A stretch of DNA of 45,700 nucleotides from Paracoccaceae bacterium (GCA_014359745.1 JACIYW010000005.1:1-45700), one strand, 5' to 3'; shown: positions 27,409-35,735, numbered from the stretch's first letter. Numbers and translations: made by a program. The notes: generated by a model from the sequence alone, not told the origin.

Positions 27409-28100
27409 TCGGCGGCCCGTTGCAAAGCGTCGCCGTCTATGCGCCCGTCCTTCAACCGCACCACCCGGTCGCAGCGCGCCGCCAGATCGGGCGCGTGGGT
27501 GACAAGGATCAGCGTCGCACCATGCGCATCGCGCAGACCGAACAACAGATCCATGATCGCCTGCCCGTTCACCCCGTCCAGATTGCCGGTCGGCTCATCC
27601 GCCAGCAGCACCTTCGGGCGCGGCGCCGCGGCGCGCGCCAGCGCCACGCGCTGTTGTTCACCGCCCGACATCTGCGCGGGATAATGATCCATCCGCGCGG
27701 CAAGGCCCACGGCGCGCAATTCCGCCTCGGCCCGCCCGAACGCATCGCGCACCCCGGCCAGTTCCAGCGGCGTTGCGACATTTTCCAGCGCCGTCATCGT
27801 CGGGATCAGGTGGAAAGATTGAAAGACAACCCCCATATTCCCCCTGCGAAAGCGGGCAAGCTGATCCTCGTTCATCGCGGTCAGATCATGGCCAAGCGCG
27901 TGCACCGTGCCCGCCGTCGCCCGTTCCAACCCGCCCATCAGCATGAGGAGAGATGACTTGCCCGACCCCGACGGCCCGACCAGCCCCAGCGTTTCCCCCT
28001 TGCCAACCGACAGCGTGATGCCCCGCAGCACCTCGACCGGGCCGGCATTACCTGCCAAGGTCAGACCGGCATCGCGCAGCATCAAAACGGGTTCGGACAT
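27405..28100 (-). CDS. ABC transporter ATP-binding protein (YbbA-like)
   Basis: ATPase of 231 residues. Walker A GPSGSGKSS starts at residue 42, with FQSFHLIPTMTALENV (Q-loop region), signature MSGGEQQRVALARA and LLADEPTGNLD. The start ATG 28100 has GAGGA 8-9 nt upstream. Its stop overlaps the permease start by 4 nt. Its start codon overlaps that of the divergent esterase within one CATG, so any promoter for each gene lies in or beyond the other's coding sequence. Confidence 0.92.
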   Translation of the reverse strand: MSEPVLMLRDAGLTLAGNAGPVEVLRGITLSVGKGETLGLVGPSGSGKSSLLMLMGGLERATAGTVHALGHDLTAMNEDQLARFRRGNMGVVFQSFHLIPTMTALENVATPLELAGVRDAFGRAEAELRAVGLAARMDHYPAQMSGGEQQRVALARAAAPRPKVLLADEPTGNLDGVNGQAIMDLLFGLRDAHGATLILVTHAPDLAARCDRVVRLKDGRIDGDALQRAAE

Positions 28101-28806
28101 GTCGAAATTCCTCAGGTTACCAATCCTTGCATATGGCGCGCTGGCCGCAAGGTGCAAGCGCCTGGCGGCAGTTTGGTGCGTGGCACTTTGGGCAGCGGTC
28201 GGCATCGCCCATGCCGAACCGGTCACCATCCTGGCGCTTGGCGACAGCCTGACACAGGGCTACGGTCTGCCGGTCGAAGACGGGCTGGTGCCGCAGATGC
28301 AGAAATGGCTGGCCGCGAACGGGCACGATGCGGTGGTGCTGAACGCGGGCGTGTCGGGTGACACCACGGCGGGCGGGCTGTCGCGGGTAGAGTGGTCGCT
28401 GACCGATCGGGTTGACGCGATGATCGTGGCGCTTGGCGGCAATGACCTGCTGCGCGGCATCGATCCGGCCAACAGCCGCGCCAACCTGCGCGGCATTCTT
28501 GAGGTGGCAAAGGCGCACAACCTGCCGGTGCTGCTGATCGGCCTGCCCGCACCCGGCAATTATGGCCCCGATTACAAACGCGATTTCGAAGCGATGTATG
28601 TCGATCTTGCCGCCGAATTCGACACGCTTCTGGTGCGCGACATGCTCGGCCCGATCACCGGGGCCGATGGGGCCGCCTCTGGCCGGATGCAGACCGATCT
28701 CTTGCAACCCGACCGCATCCACCCCAACGCCGAAGGCGTCAAGCGTATCGTCGAAGCCCTCGGCCCAGAGGTGGTCAAGCTGATCGCGCGCATGCCTCAG
28801 CGGTAA
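28099..28806 (+). CDS. tesA: SGNH-family arylesterase / lysophospholipase (TesA-like)
   Basis: Periplasmic GDSL hydrolase of 235 residues. Nucleophile S50 is in ALGDSLTQGYG; block II Gly is in NAGVSGDTT, block III Asn in GGNDLLRG, and the catalytic Asp/His pair in DRIHPNAEG. A hydrophobic signal segment (about 22-39) ends in AHA before EPV; the 21-residue n-region is long. The start ATG 28099 has no clear ribosome-binding site, but no better in-frame start keeps a signal peptide with positive charge. Divergent from the YbbA/YbbP-like pair, echoing the E. coli tesA-ybbAP locus. Confidence 0.85.
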   Translation: MSKFLRLPILAYGALAARCKRLAAVWCVALWAAVGIAHAEPVTILALGDSLTQGYGLPVEDGLVPQMQKWLAANGHDAVVLNAGVSGDTTAGGLSRVEWSLTDRVDAMIVALGGNDLLRGIDPANSRANLRGILEVAKAHNLPVLLIGLPAPGNYGPDYKRDFEAMYVDLAAEFDTLLVRDMLGPITGADGAASGRMQTDLLQPDRIHPNAEGVKRIVEALGPEVVKLIARMPQR

Positions 28807-28873
28807 AACCTTTGTGTGCACGTCCGAATGGGGGGTTTTTTGATTTTGTGATTCCGCACGCCCGTGAGACAAT

Positions 28874-28909
28874 CTTCCGGCAGACGAATGGCTTCCGGCA
28901 GACGAATGG
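28874..28909 (+). repeat. 18-bp tandem duplication before the secreted Cys-rich gene
   Basis: CTTCCGGCAGACGAATGG occurs twice in perfect tandem (28874-28891, 28892-28909), ending just before the GGGGGAA ribosome-binding region of the next gene. Confidence 0.95.
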
Positions 28910-28919
28910 GGGAAATGCG

Positions 28920-29378
28920 ATGTTCGAATCACCACACACCATCTGCATGATGGCGGCCCTGATCTGCGCGCCGTTCGCGGGCCATGCCGCCGAAGGCCAG
29001 CGGATCACCGTGACCGGCGAGGTCATCGATACTTGGTGTTATTATTCGGGCGTCATGGGCGGGCCGGACGCCATTCAGGGCACAGCACATCACACCTGCG
29101 CGCTGTGGTGTTCGGCGGGGGGCATACCGGTGGGGCTGCTGGCCAGCGACGGCACGGTTTACATGGTACTGAAAATCGAAGGCGATGCCACATCTGCCAG
29201 CGGCGACACGCAGTTGCGCCTTGCCAGCCACGAGGTGACAGCCGACGGCATCTTTTATGCGCGCGATGGGATCAATTATCTGGTGGTTGAAAAGGTGATC
29301 GCCGACCAAGGCATCACCAACCAATCCCACACGGTTTTCGGGCCGGTGCCCCCCTTCGCAATTCCCGAACCGCAATAG
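28920..29378 (+). CDS. Secreted Cys/His-motif protein of unknown function
   Basis: A 152-residue protein with an N-terminal signal peptide (hydrophobic about 8-20, cleavage probably after GHAA). The mature part has a beta-rich pattern and a striking set of potential metal ligands: C40 in VIDTWC, then H57, H58, C60 and C64 in HHTCALWC, followed by GGIPVGLL. I recall this Cys pattern in unassigned bacterial proteins but cannot name a family. It heads a likely operon with another secreted Cys protein (9 nt away) and a SCO1-like copper chaperone, so copper or thiol chemistry is a fair inference. GGGGGAA precedes the ATG. Confidence 0.75.
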   Translation: MFESPHTICMMAALICAPFAGHAAEGQRITVTGEVIDTWCYYSGVMGGPDAIQGTAHHTCALWCSAGGIPVGLLASDGTVYMVLKIEGDATSASGDTQLRLASHEVTADGIFYARDGINYLVVEKVIADQGITNQSHTVFGPVPPFAIPEPQ

Positions 29379-29387
29379 GGGCAGACC

Positions 29388-29951
29388 ATGAAACACCTCG
29401 TCGCACTTCTGTGCCTTTGCGCCACCCCCGCACTTGCCGACGATTTCTCGGCCGGTTCCGATGCACAATCCTGGGGCCTGCCCGGCGAAAGGCCTGCGCG
29501 CTTTACCGCAAAGGTGGTCGATGTGCTTTGCACCCTGACCGGCGATTGCCCGGGTGCATGCGGCGGCGGCGCGCGGCAACTTGGCCTGCTGCGATCCGCC
29601 GACGATGCGCTGATCCTGCCCAACAAGAACGCCGAACCTTTTACCGGCGCGGTTGTCGATCTTTTGCCCCATTGCGGCGGGATGGTAGAGGTGGACGGGC
29701 TGATGATCGAAGATCCGGCGATCGGGGCGCACAACATCTATGCGGTGCAAAAGCTGCGCCCAGCGGGTGCCGCCGACTGGACGAATGCCACGCGCTGGGT
29801 GGCAAACTGGGCCAAGGCAAACCCGCAGGCCCCCGACGATGGCGCCTGGTTTCGCAATGATCCGCGCATCAACGCTATGATCGGGGCAACGGGATATCTT
29901 GGCCTCGGGCTGGAAACCGATGCGACCTACCTGAAAGAGCTGTTTCCATGA
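29388..29951 (+). CDS. Secreted Cys-rich protein of unknown function, distant paralogue of its upstream neighbour
   Basis: A 187-residue protein with a clear signal peptide (cleavage probably after ALA, before DDF). After it comes KVVDVLC (C48), C54, C58 and then ARQLGLL, the same order of elements as the upstream gene (VIDTWC, Cys pair, PVGLL), so the two look like diverged copies. C96 is a fourth mature cysteine. The C-terminal 70 residues (WTNATRW, WFRNDPRIN) have no match to the neighbour. It overlaps the SCO1-like gene by 4 nt. Function unknown. Confidence 0.72.
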   Translation: MKHLVALLCLCATPALADDFSAGSDAQSWGLPGERPARFTAKVVDVLCTLTGDCPGACGGGARQLGLLRSADDALILPNKNAEPFTGAVVDLLPHCGGMVEVDGLMIEDPAIGAHNIYAVQKLRPAGAADWTNATRWVANWAKANPQAPDDGAWFRNDPRINAMIGATGYLGLGLETDATYLKELFP

Positions 29952-30574
29952 TCGGGCTGCGCGCCGTCACCCTGGCCCTTTCCCTGACACTTGCAATCAC
30001 CGGGATCGCACGCGCGCATGACGGGGCCGATCACGCCGCCCCCACCCCCGAAAAGGCGGCCGATCCAGTCACGCCGCTGCCCTTTCAGATTGGCGGGGCG
30101 TTTTCCCTGATCGATCAAACCGGCACCCCGCGCCGCGCGCCAGACCCGCGCGGGCAGTTCCAACTGTTGTTCTTTGGCTATGCCAATTGCCGCAGCATCT
30201 GTTCGGTGGCCCTGCCGATGATCGCCGAAACCGTAGATCTGCTGGCAGCAAATGGCATCACAGCGACACCGGTGATGATCACCGTCGATCCGGCCCGTGA
30301 CACGGTCTCGGCCATGGGCCCGGCCCTTGCCCGCATCCACCCGGATTTCATCGGGTTGACCGGGGATCGTGCCGCCCTTGATCAGGCCTATCGGGCGTTT
30401 CAGGTCGAAAGCCGGGTGGTGTTCGAGGATCCCGTCGATGGGCCGGTCTATGCCCACGGCAGCCATGTCTATCTGCTTGATCCGCAGGGCACGGTGGTCA
30501 CGCTGTTTCCGCCGATTCTGTCGGCGGCGCGCGCAGCACAGATCGTCACCAGATACGTCACCCACGGCGGTTAG
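29948..30574 (+). CDS. SCO1/SenC/PrrC-family copper-binding protein
   Basis: Thioredoxin-fold copper chaperone/thiol reductase of 208 residues, exported by an N-terminal signal segment. The copper site is present: C81 and C85 in NCRSIC (the CxxxC motif) and H170 in YAHGSHVYLLD, five residues before the conserved Tyr as in SCO1. SCO proteins deliver copper to the CuA centre of cytochrome oxidase or keep its cysteines reduced. Here it is the last gene of an operon with two unknown secreted Cys proteins, not beside oxidase genes. His-rich mature N-terminus (HDGADH) may also bind metal. Confidence 0.88.
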   Translation: MIGLRAVTLALSLTLAITGIARAHDGADHAAPTPEKAADPVTPLPFQIGGAFSLIDQTGTPRRAPDPRGQFQLLFFGYANCRSICSVALPMIAETVDLLAANGITATPVMITVDPARDTVSAMGPALARIHPDFIGLTGDRAALDQAYRAFQVESRVVFEDPVDGPVYAHGSHVYLLDPQGTVVTLFPPILSAARAAQIVTRYVTHGG

Positions 30575-30632
30575 CGTGTGGTTGCGCTCAATCAGACCCG
30601 CATCCTGACGGCACAAGAAAATGCCATGACGC

Positions 30633-30653
30633 TTCATCTTGGCAAAAATACGC
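30633..30653 (-). repeat. Dispersed 3'-end element, copy d
   Basis: On the minus strand GCGTATTTTTGCCAAG followed by ATGAA, almost identical to copy a. It lies 59 nt after the stop of the Hint-domain gene and is oriented with it, in the convergent gap with the SCO1-like gene. Confidence 0.7.
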
Positions 30654-30712
30654 ATCCCGCGCCCGCCATGCGCGCACCCGTCAAGGAAATGAACCCTACC
30701 GACTGAAATCCG

Positions 30713-31903
30713 CTAGCGGTGAATGCCGTTCTGCACCCGCATAGCGGCCAGGGTGCGCGCCTCGTACCCTTTGAGAACCCGGCGCGCGGTGTGGGTATGC
30801 ACCGGCAGCCGCGCCGCGGCGTCCGCCAGGCATGACGCCGCAACCCGTTCGGGGTGCCGCGCCAGCGTGCCCAACCACAGGCTTTCAACCCAGCACCCGT
30901 TGGCGCAAATCAGATCGGGTTCGGCAAACACCAGCCCGATATACTGCGTCATCCCCCCCGACGGGGCTGACACCGCCATGCGGCCATGCACGAAATACCC
31001 GGCTTCGACCAGAACCTCTTCTTCCCCGAAAAGATACTCCACCTCGGCGCCGCCGACCACGATCCTCTGGCGGGGCAGCACGCACAGATCGCGCCGCGCG
31101 CCCAGATAGTTGGCGCGAATGACCTCGGGCACCCAGGCCCCCCGGCCGGGCATCCGCACCCCCGCCGACCACAAAAGCGGCTGCGCGCCCATGTCGCGGG
31201 TGGTCACAAGATCGCCAGGGCGCAAATCGGCCGCCGCGACATAGCCTGTCGGCGTCAGGATCAGGCTTTGGGCGGCAAGGCCCGGCATCGGGCCCGCCAC
31301 CGGCATGCGCCCTTCGGCGACGCCGACCCAGATCACCGCATCATCCGGCCCCGCTGTGCTCGCATCGATCATCGCGCCAAGCGCCTGCGCGGGAAAGGGC
31401 TGCGGATCGTGGCCGGTGCTTACCGACACCGCGCCGGTCAGGACATCCTCGATCGCAAGCGACCAGAACCGCGCCGCCTCGTCCCAGTGATAGCCAAGGA
31501 TCACCGCCCCCGACAGGCCGCCGCCGGGCACCGGCGCCCCGGCCCGCAACAGTCGCCCGCCCTGCCGCTGGGCAAGGGAAACCCCGCTTTCGGCGTCGAT
31601 GCCCAGCATGAAATCATGGGTCTGGCTATTGTCCTGCCGGTGATGGATCAGGGTTCTGTGGCCGCGCCAGGTGTCGGGAAACCGGCATTCCACCACCAGC
31701 GATCCGCATCCGATGGCGCCCGCGCCCGGCCCCCAGGGCCGGGTTGGCACCGCCCCCTCGCCCGGCGCGCCCGACACCAGCCGCCATATCGGCGCGCCGG
31801 GCGCCCGCGCAGGTTCGCGCAACCGGATGACCGAACCGGCGACCGCCCCCACCCCGCCCGCAGGCGGCCCGGTTTCCGGCATATGGCGTCGCGCAACGGT
31901 CAT
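30713..31903 (-). CDS. Hint-domain protein with degenerate active site
   Basis: A 396-residue protein. Residues about 60-200 form a beta-rich region resembling a LamG-like sandwich; residues 208-396 align with the Hint (Hedgehog/intein) domain of the neighbouring gene. The nucleophile Cys position is Gly208, and the PQHR histidine motif reads PRQR (His to Gln). The histidines in the VHILFDRH block are also absent (IGLVFAEP). Self-cleavage is therefore unlikely. The start has GGGGGCTGA upstream. It lies 28 nt from the end of the other Hint gene, probably co-transcribed. Confidence 0.82.
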   Translation of the reverse strand: MTVARRHMPETGPPAGGVGAVAGSVIRLREPARAPGAPIWRLVSGAPGEGAVPTRPWGPGAGAIGCGSLVVECRFPDTWRGHRTLIHHRQDNSQTHDFMLGIDAESGVSLAQRQGGRLLRAGAPVPGGGLSGAVILGYHWDEAARFWSLAIEDVLTGAVSVSTGHDPQPFPAQALGAMIDASTAGPDDAVIWVGVAEGRMPVAGPMPGLAAQSLILTPTGYVAAADLRPGDLVTTRDMGAQPLLWSAGVRMPGRGAWVPEVIRANYLGARRDLCVLPRQRIVVGGAEVEYLFGEEEVLVEAGYFVHGRMAVSAPSGGMTQYIGLVFAEPDLICANGCWVESLWLGTLARHPERVAASCLADAAARLPVHTHTARRVLKGYEARTLAAMRVQNGIHR

Positions 31904-31931
31904 TCAGCCCCCGATCACCCCGCAGCTCCCG

Positions 31932-33521
31932 TCATGCCGCAGCACGCGAGAACAGCACCTGTGCCTCATACCCGCGCAGCGACCGGCGCGCGGCGGGGCT
32001 GTAGCCAAGCCCGCTTTGCGGATCAATCTCGGGGAAAATCGTGCATATTTCCTCAACGATCGCCCGCTCGAAACTGGCGGTGGTCTGCGGGCCTGGCAGA
32101 AAGCTTTCGGTGGCAAGCCCTTCGGACCAGACAACCTGATGCCGGTCAAAAAGGATGTGCACATATTCGACCATCCCGCCCGCGCGCACCTTCACGGATC
32201 GGCCATTCACCAGATCCTTGGCCGACACCAGCACCTCGGCCTCGCCGAACCACAGTTCGGCAAGCGCATCGCGGATCAGCACCCGGTGCTGCGGCGACAC
32301 CAGCAACGTGCGATGCGGCCCGAACGTGCCTGCGCGGATCTCGATCGGGGCCAGCACCCCCACGGCCTCGACCGTCCGCCGCCCGATCCAGCGCAGCGGT
32401 TGCGGCCCGTCATCATGGGTCAGCACCAGGTCGCCCGCGCACAAGGTTTCGACCGGCACCTCGCCATCGGGGGTGCGGATCAGCGTGCCCGCAACGAAAC
32501 ACGGTATGGAATTCAGGGTTACAAAGGCCGTGTCGGAAATGCCGTTCCCGTTGCCATTGGCCACCGTATAGGAAAAATTGACGCTTTCCTCATCGGCATC
32601 GGCGAGCACGGTCAGCGTGCCGTCGGCGTTCAGGGTGATCTGCTGGCCGGTGGCCAGCGTCACCGTCGAACCCGCCGTCACGTCCTGCCCGTTGATCTGG
32701 GTGATGGTCAGCGTGCTGCCGGGCGGGCCCTGATCATTGCCAAGCACATCGATCGTCGTGCTTTCGCCCGGTGCGACCTGAAGTTCGTCATCCAACGCGA
32801 TCAGCGCGGTCTGCACGCTGTTGCCGGCAATCAGGATGCTGCTGTCATAATTGGAATCGCTGACATCGGCGATGCCGATCCGGATCGAATTCACCTCGCC
32901 GGGGGTCACCGCCATCTTCAGCGTCAGGGTAACGGTAAAGCCGTCCATCTCGGTGTTGAACTGGCTGGAGGTGTTATCATTATAAAGGTTGATATTGCTG
33001 GTCTGGTTGATGTTGTTGACAGAGGTCTGCCCCTCTCCGATCACCAGTGGCACCGACGTGCCGTTCACCCACACCCCCATCACATCGTTGAACAGCGAAT
33101 TGGTGAATTCGGGATATTCATCCGAAGCAAACACGAATTGCATCGTCAGCGTGTCGCCGGTGGGGATGAAATCGACATCCAGCATCGACGCATCATAGGT
33201 ATTGGTGCCCGCCAGCGCGTTGAAATCGGCGTTGTTGTTCACGCCACTGGTGTTGGTGGAACGCGAATTGCTTTGGTTCGCATCGTTGTGTTTGCTGGTG
33301 CGGTTGGTGAAATCACCCGCGTCGCCCGTCGACAGGATGACGCCGGTGTCACCGGGCATCACGTCGGGCGACACGGAATCGCCGTTTGAATAGATGCCCG
33401 AAGAATCCCGGTCGCCGGTATAACTGGCCCCGACAACGGTCACGCCATCGCCAAAGATCGTCTCGGCCATCTGGGTTGCCGAAGCGTTGGTGTTGACCGG
33501 AAGTTGCGTTGCTCTAACCAT
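31932..33521 (-). CDS. Choice-of-anchor L / cadherin-like / Hint-domain surface protein
   Basis: A 529-residue protein. Residues 1-240 match the choice-of-anchor L region (LPVNTNASATQMAETIFG, FASDEYPEFT), Asn/Ser/Thr-rich and less GC-rich than the surroundings. Residues 245-335 are a cadherin-like repeat (TTIDVLGNDQG), and 341-529 a Hint domain with nucleophile C341 in CFVAGTLIRTPDG and H412 in SPQHRVLI. Such Rhodobacterales proteins are exported without a classical signal peptide, perhaps by type I secretion, and may self-process. The start is ATG 33521; its upstream AGGGGG is within a hairpin. Confidence 0.85.
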   Translation of the reverse strand: MVRATQLPVNTNASATQMAETIFGDGVTVVGASYTGDRDSSGIYSNGDSVSPDVMPGDTGVILSTGDAGDFTNRTSKHNDANQSNSRSTNTSGVNNNADFNALAGTNTYDASMLDVDFIPTGDTLTMQFVFASDEYPEFTNSLFNDVMGVWVNGTSVPLVIGEGQTSVNNINQTSNINLYNDNTSSQFNTEMDGFTVTLTLKMAVTPGEVNSIRIGIADVSDSNYDSSILIAGNSVQTALIALDDELQVAPGESTTIDVLGNDQGPPGSTLTITQINGQDVTAGSTVTLATGQQITLNADGTLTVLADADEESVNFSYTVANGNGNGISDTAFVTLNSIPCFVAGTLIRTPDGEVPVETLCAGDLVLTHDDGPQPLRWIGRRTVEAVGVLAPIEIRAGTFGPHRTLLVSPQHRVLIRDALAELWFGEAEVLVSAKDLVNGRSVKVRAGGMVEYVHILFDRHQVVWSEGLATESFLPGPQTTASFERAIVEEICTIFPEIDPQSGLGYSPAARRSLRGYEAQVLFSRAAA

Positions 33522-33523
33522 AT

Positions 33524-33546
33524 CTGCCCCCTATACTTAGGGGCAG
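33524..33546 (-). promoter_or_regulatory. Hairpin over the ribosome-binding region of the Hint gene
   Basis: In the transcript, CUGCCCC and GGGGCAG pair over at least 7 bp (extendable with UA/UA) and the 3' arm contains AGGGGG, the only Shine-Dalgarno-like sequence, ending 2 nt before AUG. Folding would hide the ribosome-binding site. Confidence 0.5.
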
Positions 33547-33767
33547 CACAAGCTGTTGATCCGCGCCGGGTTTGGCCCGATATTTTCTTTTGCCGTGGAC
33601 CTGGCCTTTTGACGGCCGTTTTGTCCCTGGCTTTGCCTGTACTGCCTCTGAACTCTTTTTTTCAATGTTTACCGGGGCTTTTCCAAATTTCCTAATGTTA
33701 AATGCCTGGGGAATGGCACGAAGTCCTGATCGGTGGCCGCTGTGCCACAACTGTTTCGAACATGGGC

Positions 33768-33793
33768 GCCGTCAGGGGCCGCCGTCAGGGGCC
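33768..33793 (+). repeat. 13-bp tandem duplication upstream of dapE
   Basis: GCCGTCAGGGGCC is repeated twice in perfect tandem at 33768-33780 and 33781-33793, about 83 nt before the dapE start. Confidence 0.9.
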
Positions 33794-33876
33794 GTGCGTC
33801 ATCGCCTCCGCGATTGCACGGCGCAGCCAGAACCGCTAGGCCAAGCCAACCCAACCGGCACCGATACGAGGCCCCG

Positions 33877-35043
33877 ATGACCCATCCCGATCCCGTCGAT
33901 CTGACCGCGCGGCTGGTGCGCTGCCCGTCTGTCACACCGCAAGAGGGCGGCGCGCTGACCCTGCTGGAAGGGGTGCTGCGCGACGCCGGTTTTACCTGTA
34001 CGCGGGTCGATCGCGGCGGCATCGCCAATCTTTTCGCGCGCTTCGGGCCCAAGGGGCACCCGCGCAGCTTTGGCTTCAACGGCCACACGGATGTGGTGCC
34101 GGTCGGACAGGCGGCCGATTGGTCGGTCGATCCCTTCGGGGCCGAAATCCGCGACGGCCACCTTTGGGGGCGCGGCGCCACCGACATGAAATCGGCCGTC
34201 GCCGCCTTTGTTGCGGCGGCCATATGTTTCGCGCGCGAAACACCGCCCGATGGCGCGATCATCCTGGCCATCACCGGCGACGAAGAGGGCGCGGGCCGTG
34301 ACGGCACCCGCGCGCTGCTTGACTGGATGGCGGACAATGACGAGGCGATGACCGATTGCCTTGTCGGCGAACCCACCTGCCCCGACCGCCTGGGCGAGAT
34401 GATCAAGATCGGCCGACGCGGGTCGATGACCGCCTATATCACCGCCACCGGCGTGCAGGGCCATGCCGCCTATCCGCACCGCGCCAAAAACCCGCTGCCG
34501 GTGCTGGTGCGCCTGCTTGACCGGCTGGCAAGCCACAAGCTGGACGAGGGCACCGCGCATTTCGATGCCTCGACCCTGGCGCTGACCACGATCGACACCG
34601 GCAACCCGGCCAACAACGTGATCCCGGCCGCGGCCACCGCCACCGTCAACATCCGCTTCAACGATGCGCATACTTCTGCCAGCCTGTCGGACTGGCTGCG
34701 CGGTCTTGCCGCCGAGGTGTCGAATGGCACCGGCACCACCCTTGATCTGCGCATAGAGGTGTCGGGCGAAAGCTTCATCACCCCGCCGGGGCCGCTGTCA
34801 GACCTTGTGTCGGCGGCGGTGCAGGCGGAAACCGGGGTGGTGCCGGTGCTGTCCACCTCGGGGGGCACATCGGATGCGCGGTTCATCAGAAACCACTGCC
34901 CGGTGGTGGAATTCGGGCTGGTGGGCAAGACGATGCACCAGGTCGATGAACGGGTCGAGGTGGCGCAGATCACCGCCCTTGCCGCGATCTACCGCCGTAT
35001 CCTGGGCGATTATTTCGACAGACCGTCGGGCGCCAGCATGTAA
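33877..35043 (+). CDS. dapE: Succinyl-diaminopimelate desuccinylase
   Basis: Zinc-dependent M20 hydrolase of 388 residues in the lysine/meso-diaminopimelate pathway that removes succinate from N-succinyl-LL-DAP. Metal ligands H70 ([10 protein letters not shown]), D103 (GRGATDMKS) and the E136-E137 pair (TGDEEG) are present, as is the dimerisation-domain [10 protein letters not shown] and the final KTMHQVDE block. The start is ATG 33877, the conserved N-terminus; the longer frame is not conserved-looking. Its 3' end overlaps convergent petR by 34 nt. Confidence 0.95.
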   Translation: MTHPDPVDLTARLVRCPSVTPQEGGALTLLEGVLRDAGFTCTRVDRGGIANLFARFGPKGHPRSFGFNGHTDVVPVGQAADWSVDPFGAEIRDGHLWGRGATDMKSAVAAFVAAAICFARETPPDGAIILAITGDEEGAGRDGTRALLDWMADNDEAMTDCLVGEPTCPDRLGEMIKIGRRGSMTAYITATGVQGHAAYPHRAKNPLPVLVRLLDRLASHKLDEGTAHFDASTLALTTIDTGNPANNVIPAAATATVNIRFNDAHTSASLSDWLRGLAAEVSNGTGTTLDLRIEVSGESFITPPGPLSDLVSAAVQAETGVVPVLSTSGGTSDARFIRNHCPVVEFGLVGKTMHQVDERVEVAQITALAAIYRRILGDYFDRPSGASM

Positions 35044-35735
35044 CCTGCGCCGCGCACCGTTTGCAGATAGCGCGGCTGTTTCGGGTCTGCCTCTATCTTG
35101 CGGCGCAGGCGGGTGATCTGCACATCGACCGCGCGTTCCTGCGCATGTTCGCCCTGTATCTTGTCGCGCCCCAGATCCTCGACCAGCCGCCCGCGGCTGA
35201 TCGCGGTGCCCGGCGTCGCGGCAAAGATCCGCATCAGCGCCGCCTCGGTCGCGGTCAGCCGGATCGGGCTGTCATCCATCCACAATTCGCCGCGTTCCAC
35301 ATCGTACCGCGCCCGTCCCAGTGTCAGCAGCTTTGGCCGCGTCTCGACCTCCGGCGGGGTTGGCACCCGGCGCAGGATGGCATTGATGCGCAGCAGCAGC
35401 TCGCGCGGCTCGAACGGCTTGACCAGGTAATCATCGGCCCCCGCCTCCAGCCCCGCGATGCGTTCATCGGTTTCGCCCTTGGCGGTCAGCAACATGATCG
35501 GCGTCTCGCGGGTTTCGCGGATGAAATGCGCCAGGCTCAGCCCGTCTTCGCCCGGCATCATCACGTCAAGCACGATCAGATCGAAATCAAGCCCTTCCAG
35601 AATGCGCCGCGCATGGGCGGCATCGCGGGCAGTGCTGACCCAGAAACCATTGCGCATCAGGAATTTCTGCAACAGGCCCCGAATGCGTTCATCATCATCG
35701 ACAATCAGAAGATGCGCATCATTTGCCCCGGTCAT
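35010..35735 (-). CDS. petR: OmpR-family response regulator PetR
   Basis: A 241-residue two-component regulator. The receiver domain (about 8-120) has D13-D14-D15, phosphoacceptor D57 in [12 protein letters not shown], and the KPFEP lysine. The C-terminal winged helix shows [12 protein letters not shown] and [13 protein letters not shown] with the [12 protein letters not shown] end. It follows a MarR gene with a 4-nt overlap, the petP-petR order described in Rhodobacter capsulatus, where the pair affects cytochrome bc1 expression. No histidine kinase is adjacent. Confidence 0.88.
   Translation of the reverse strand: MTGANDAHLLIVDDDERIRGLLQKFLMRNGFWVSTARDAAHARRILEGLDFDLIVLDVMMPGEDGLSLAHFIRETRETPIMLLTAKGETDERIAGLEAGADDYLVKPFEPRELLLRINAILRRVPTPPEVETRPKLLTLGRARYDVERGELWMDDSPIRLTATEAALMRIFAATPGTAISRGRLVEDLGRDKIQGEHAQERAVDVQITRLRRKIEADPKQPRYLQTVRGAGYMLAPDGLSK

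Larger units (their letters stand above)
33522..33876. other. 355-nt non-coding region between the Hint gene and dapE
   Basis: Contains the Hint-gene leader hairpin, an AT-richer middle (about 33640-33720), probably promoter sequence for the divergent Hint and dapE genes, and a 13-bp tandem duplication. No convincing coding sequence is seen. Confidence 0.65.

Noticed and set aside
24697-27684. A 995-codon open frame on the plus strand opposite the ABC permease and ATPase
   Set aside because: Its composition is dominated by Arg, His, Gln and Pro, typical of the reverse complement of a high-GC gene, and the minus strand encodes a convincing permease.
28812-28919. An N-terminal extension of the secreted Cys protein from 28812
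   Set aside because: It would bury the signal peptide 37 residues in and include the tandem repeat as coding; ATG 28920 has a good ribosome-binding site.
28921-28931. TTCGAATC resembling a tRNA T-arm
   Set aside because: No acceptor stem, anticodon arm or T-stem can be built around it, and it lies in a coding start region.
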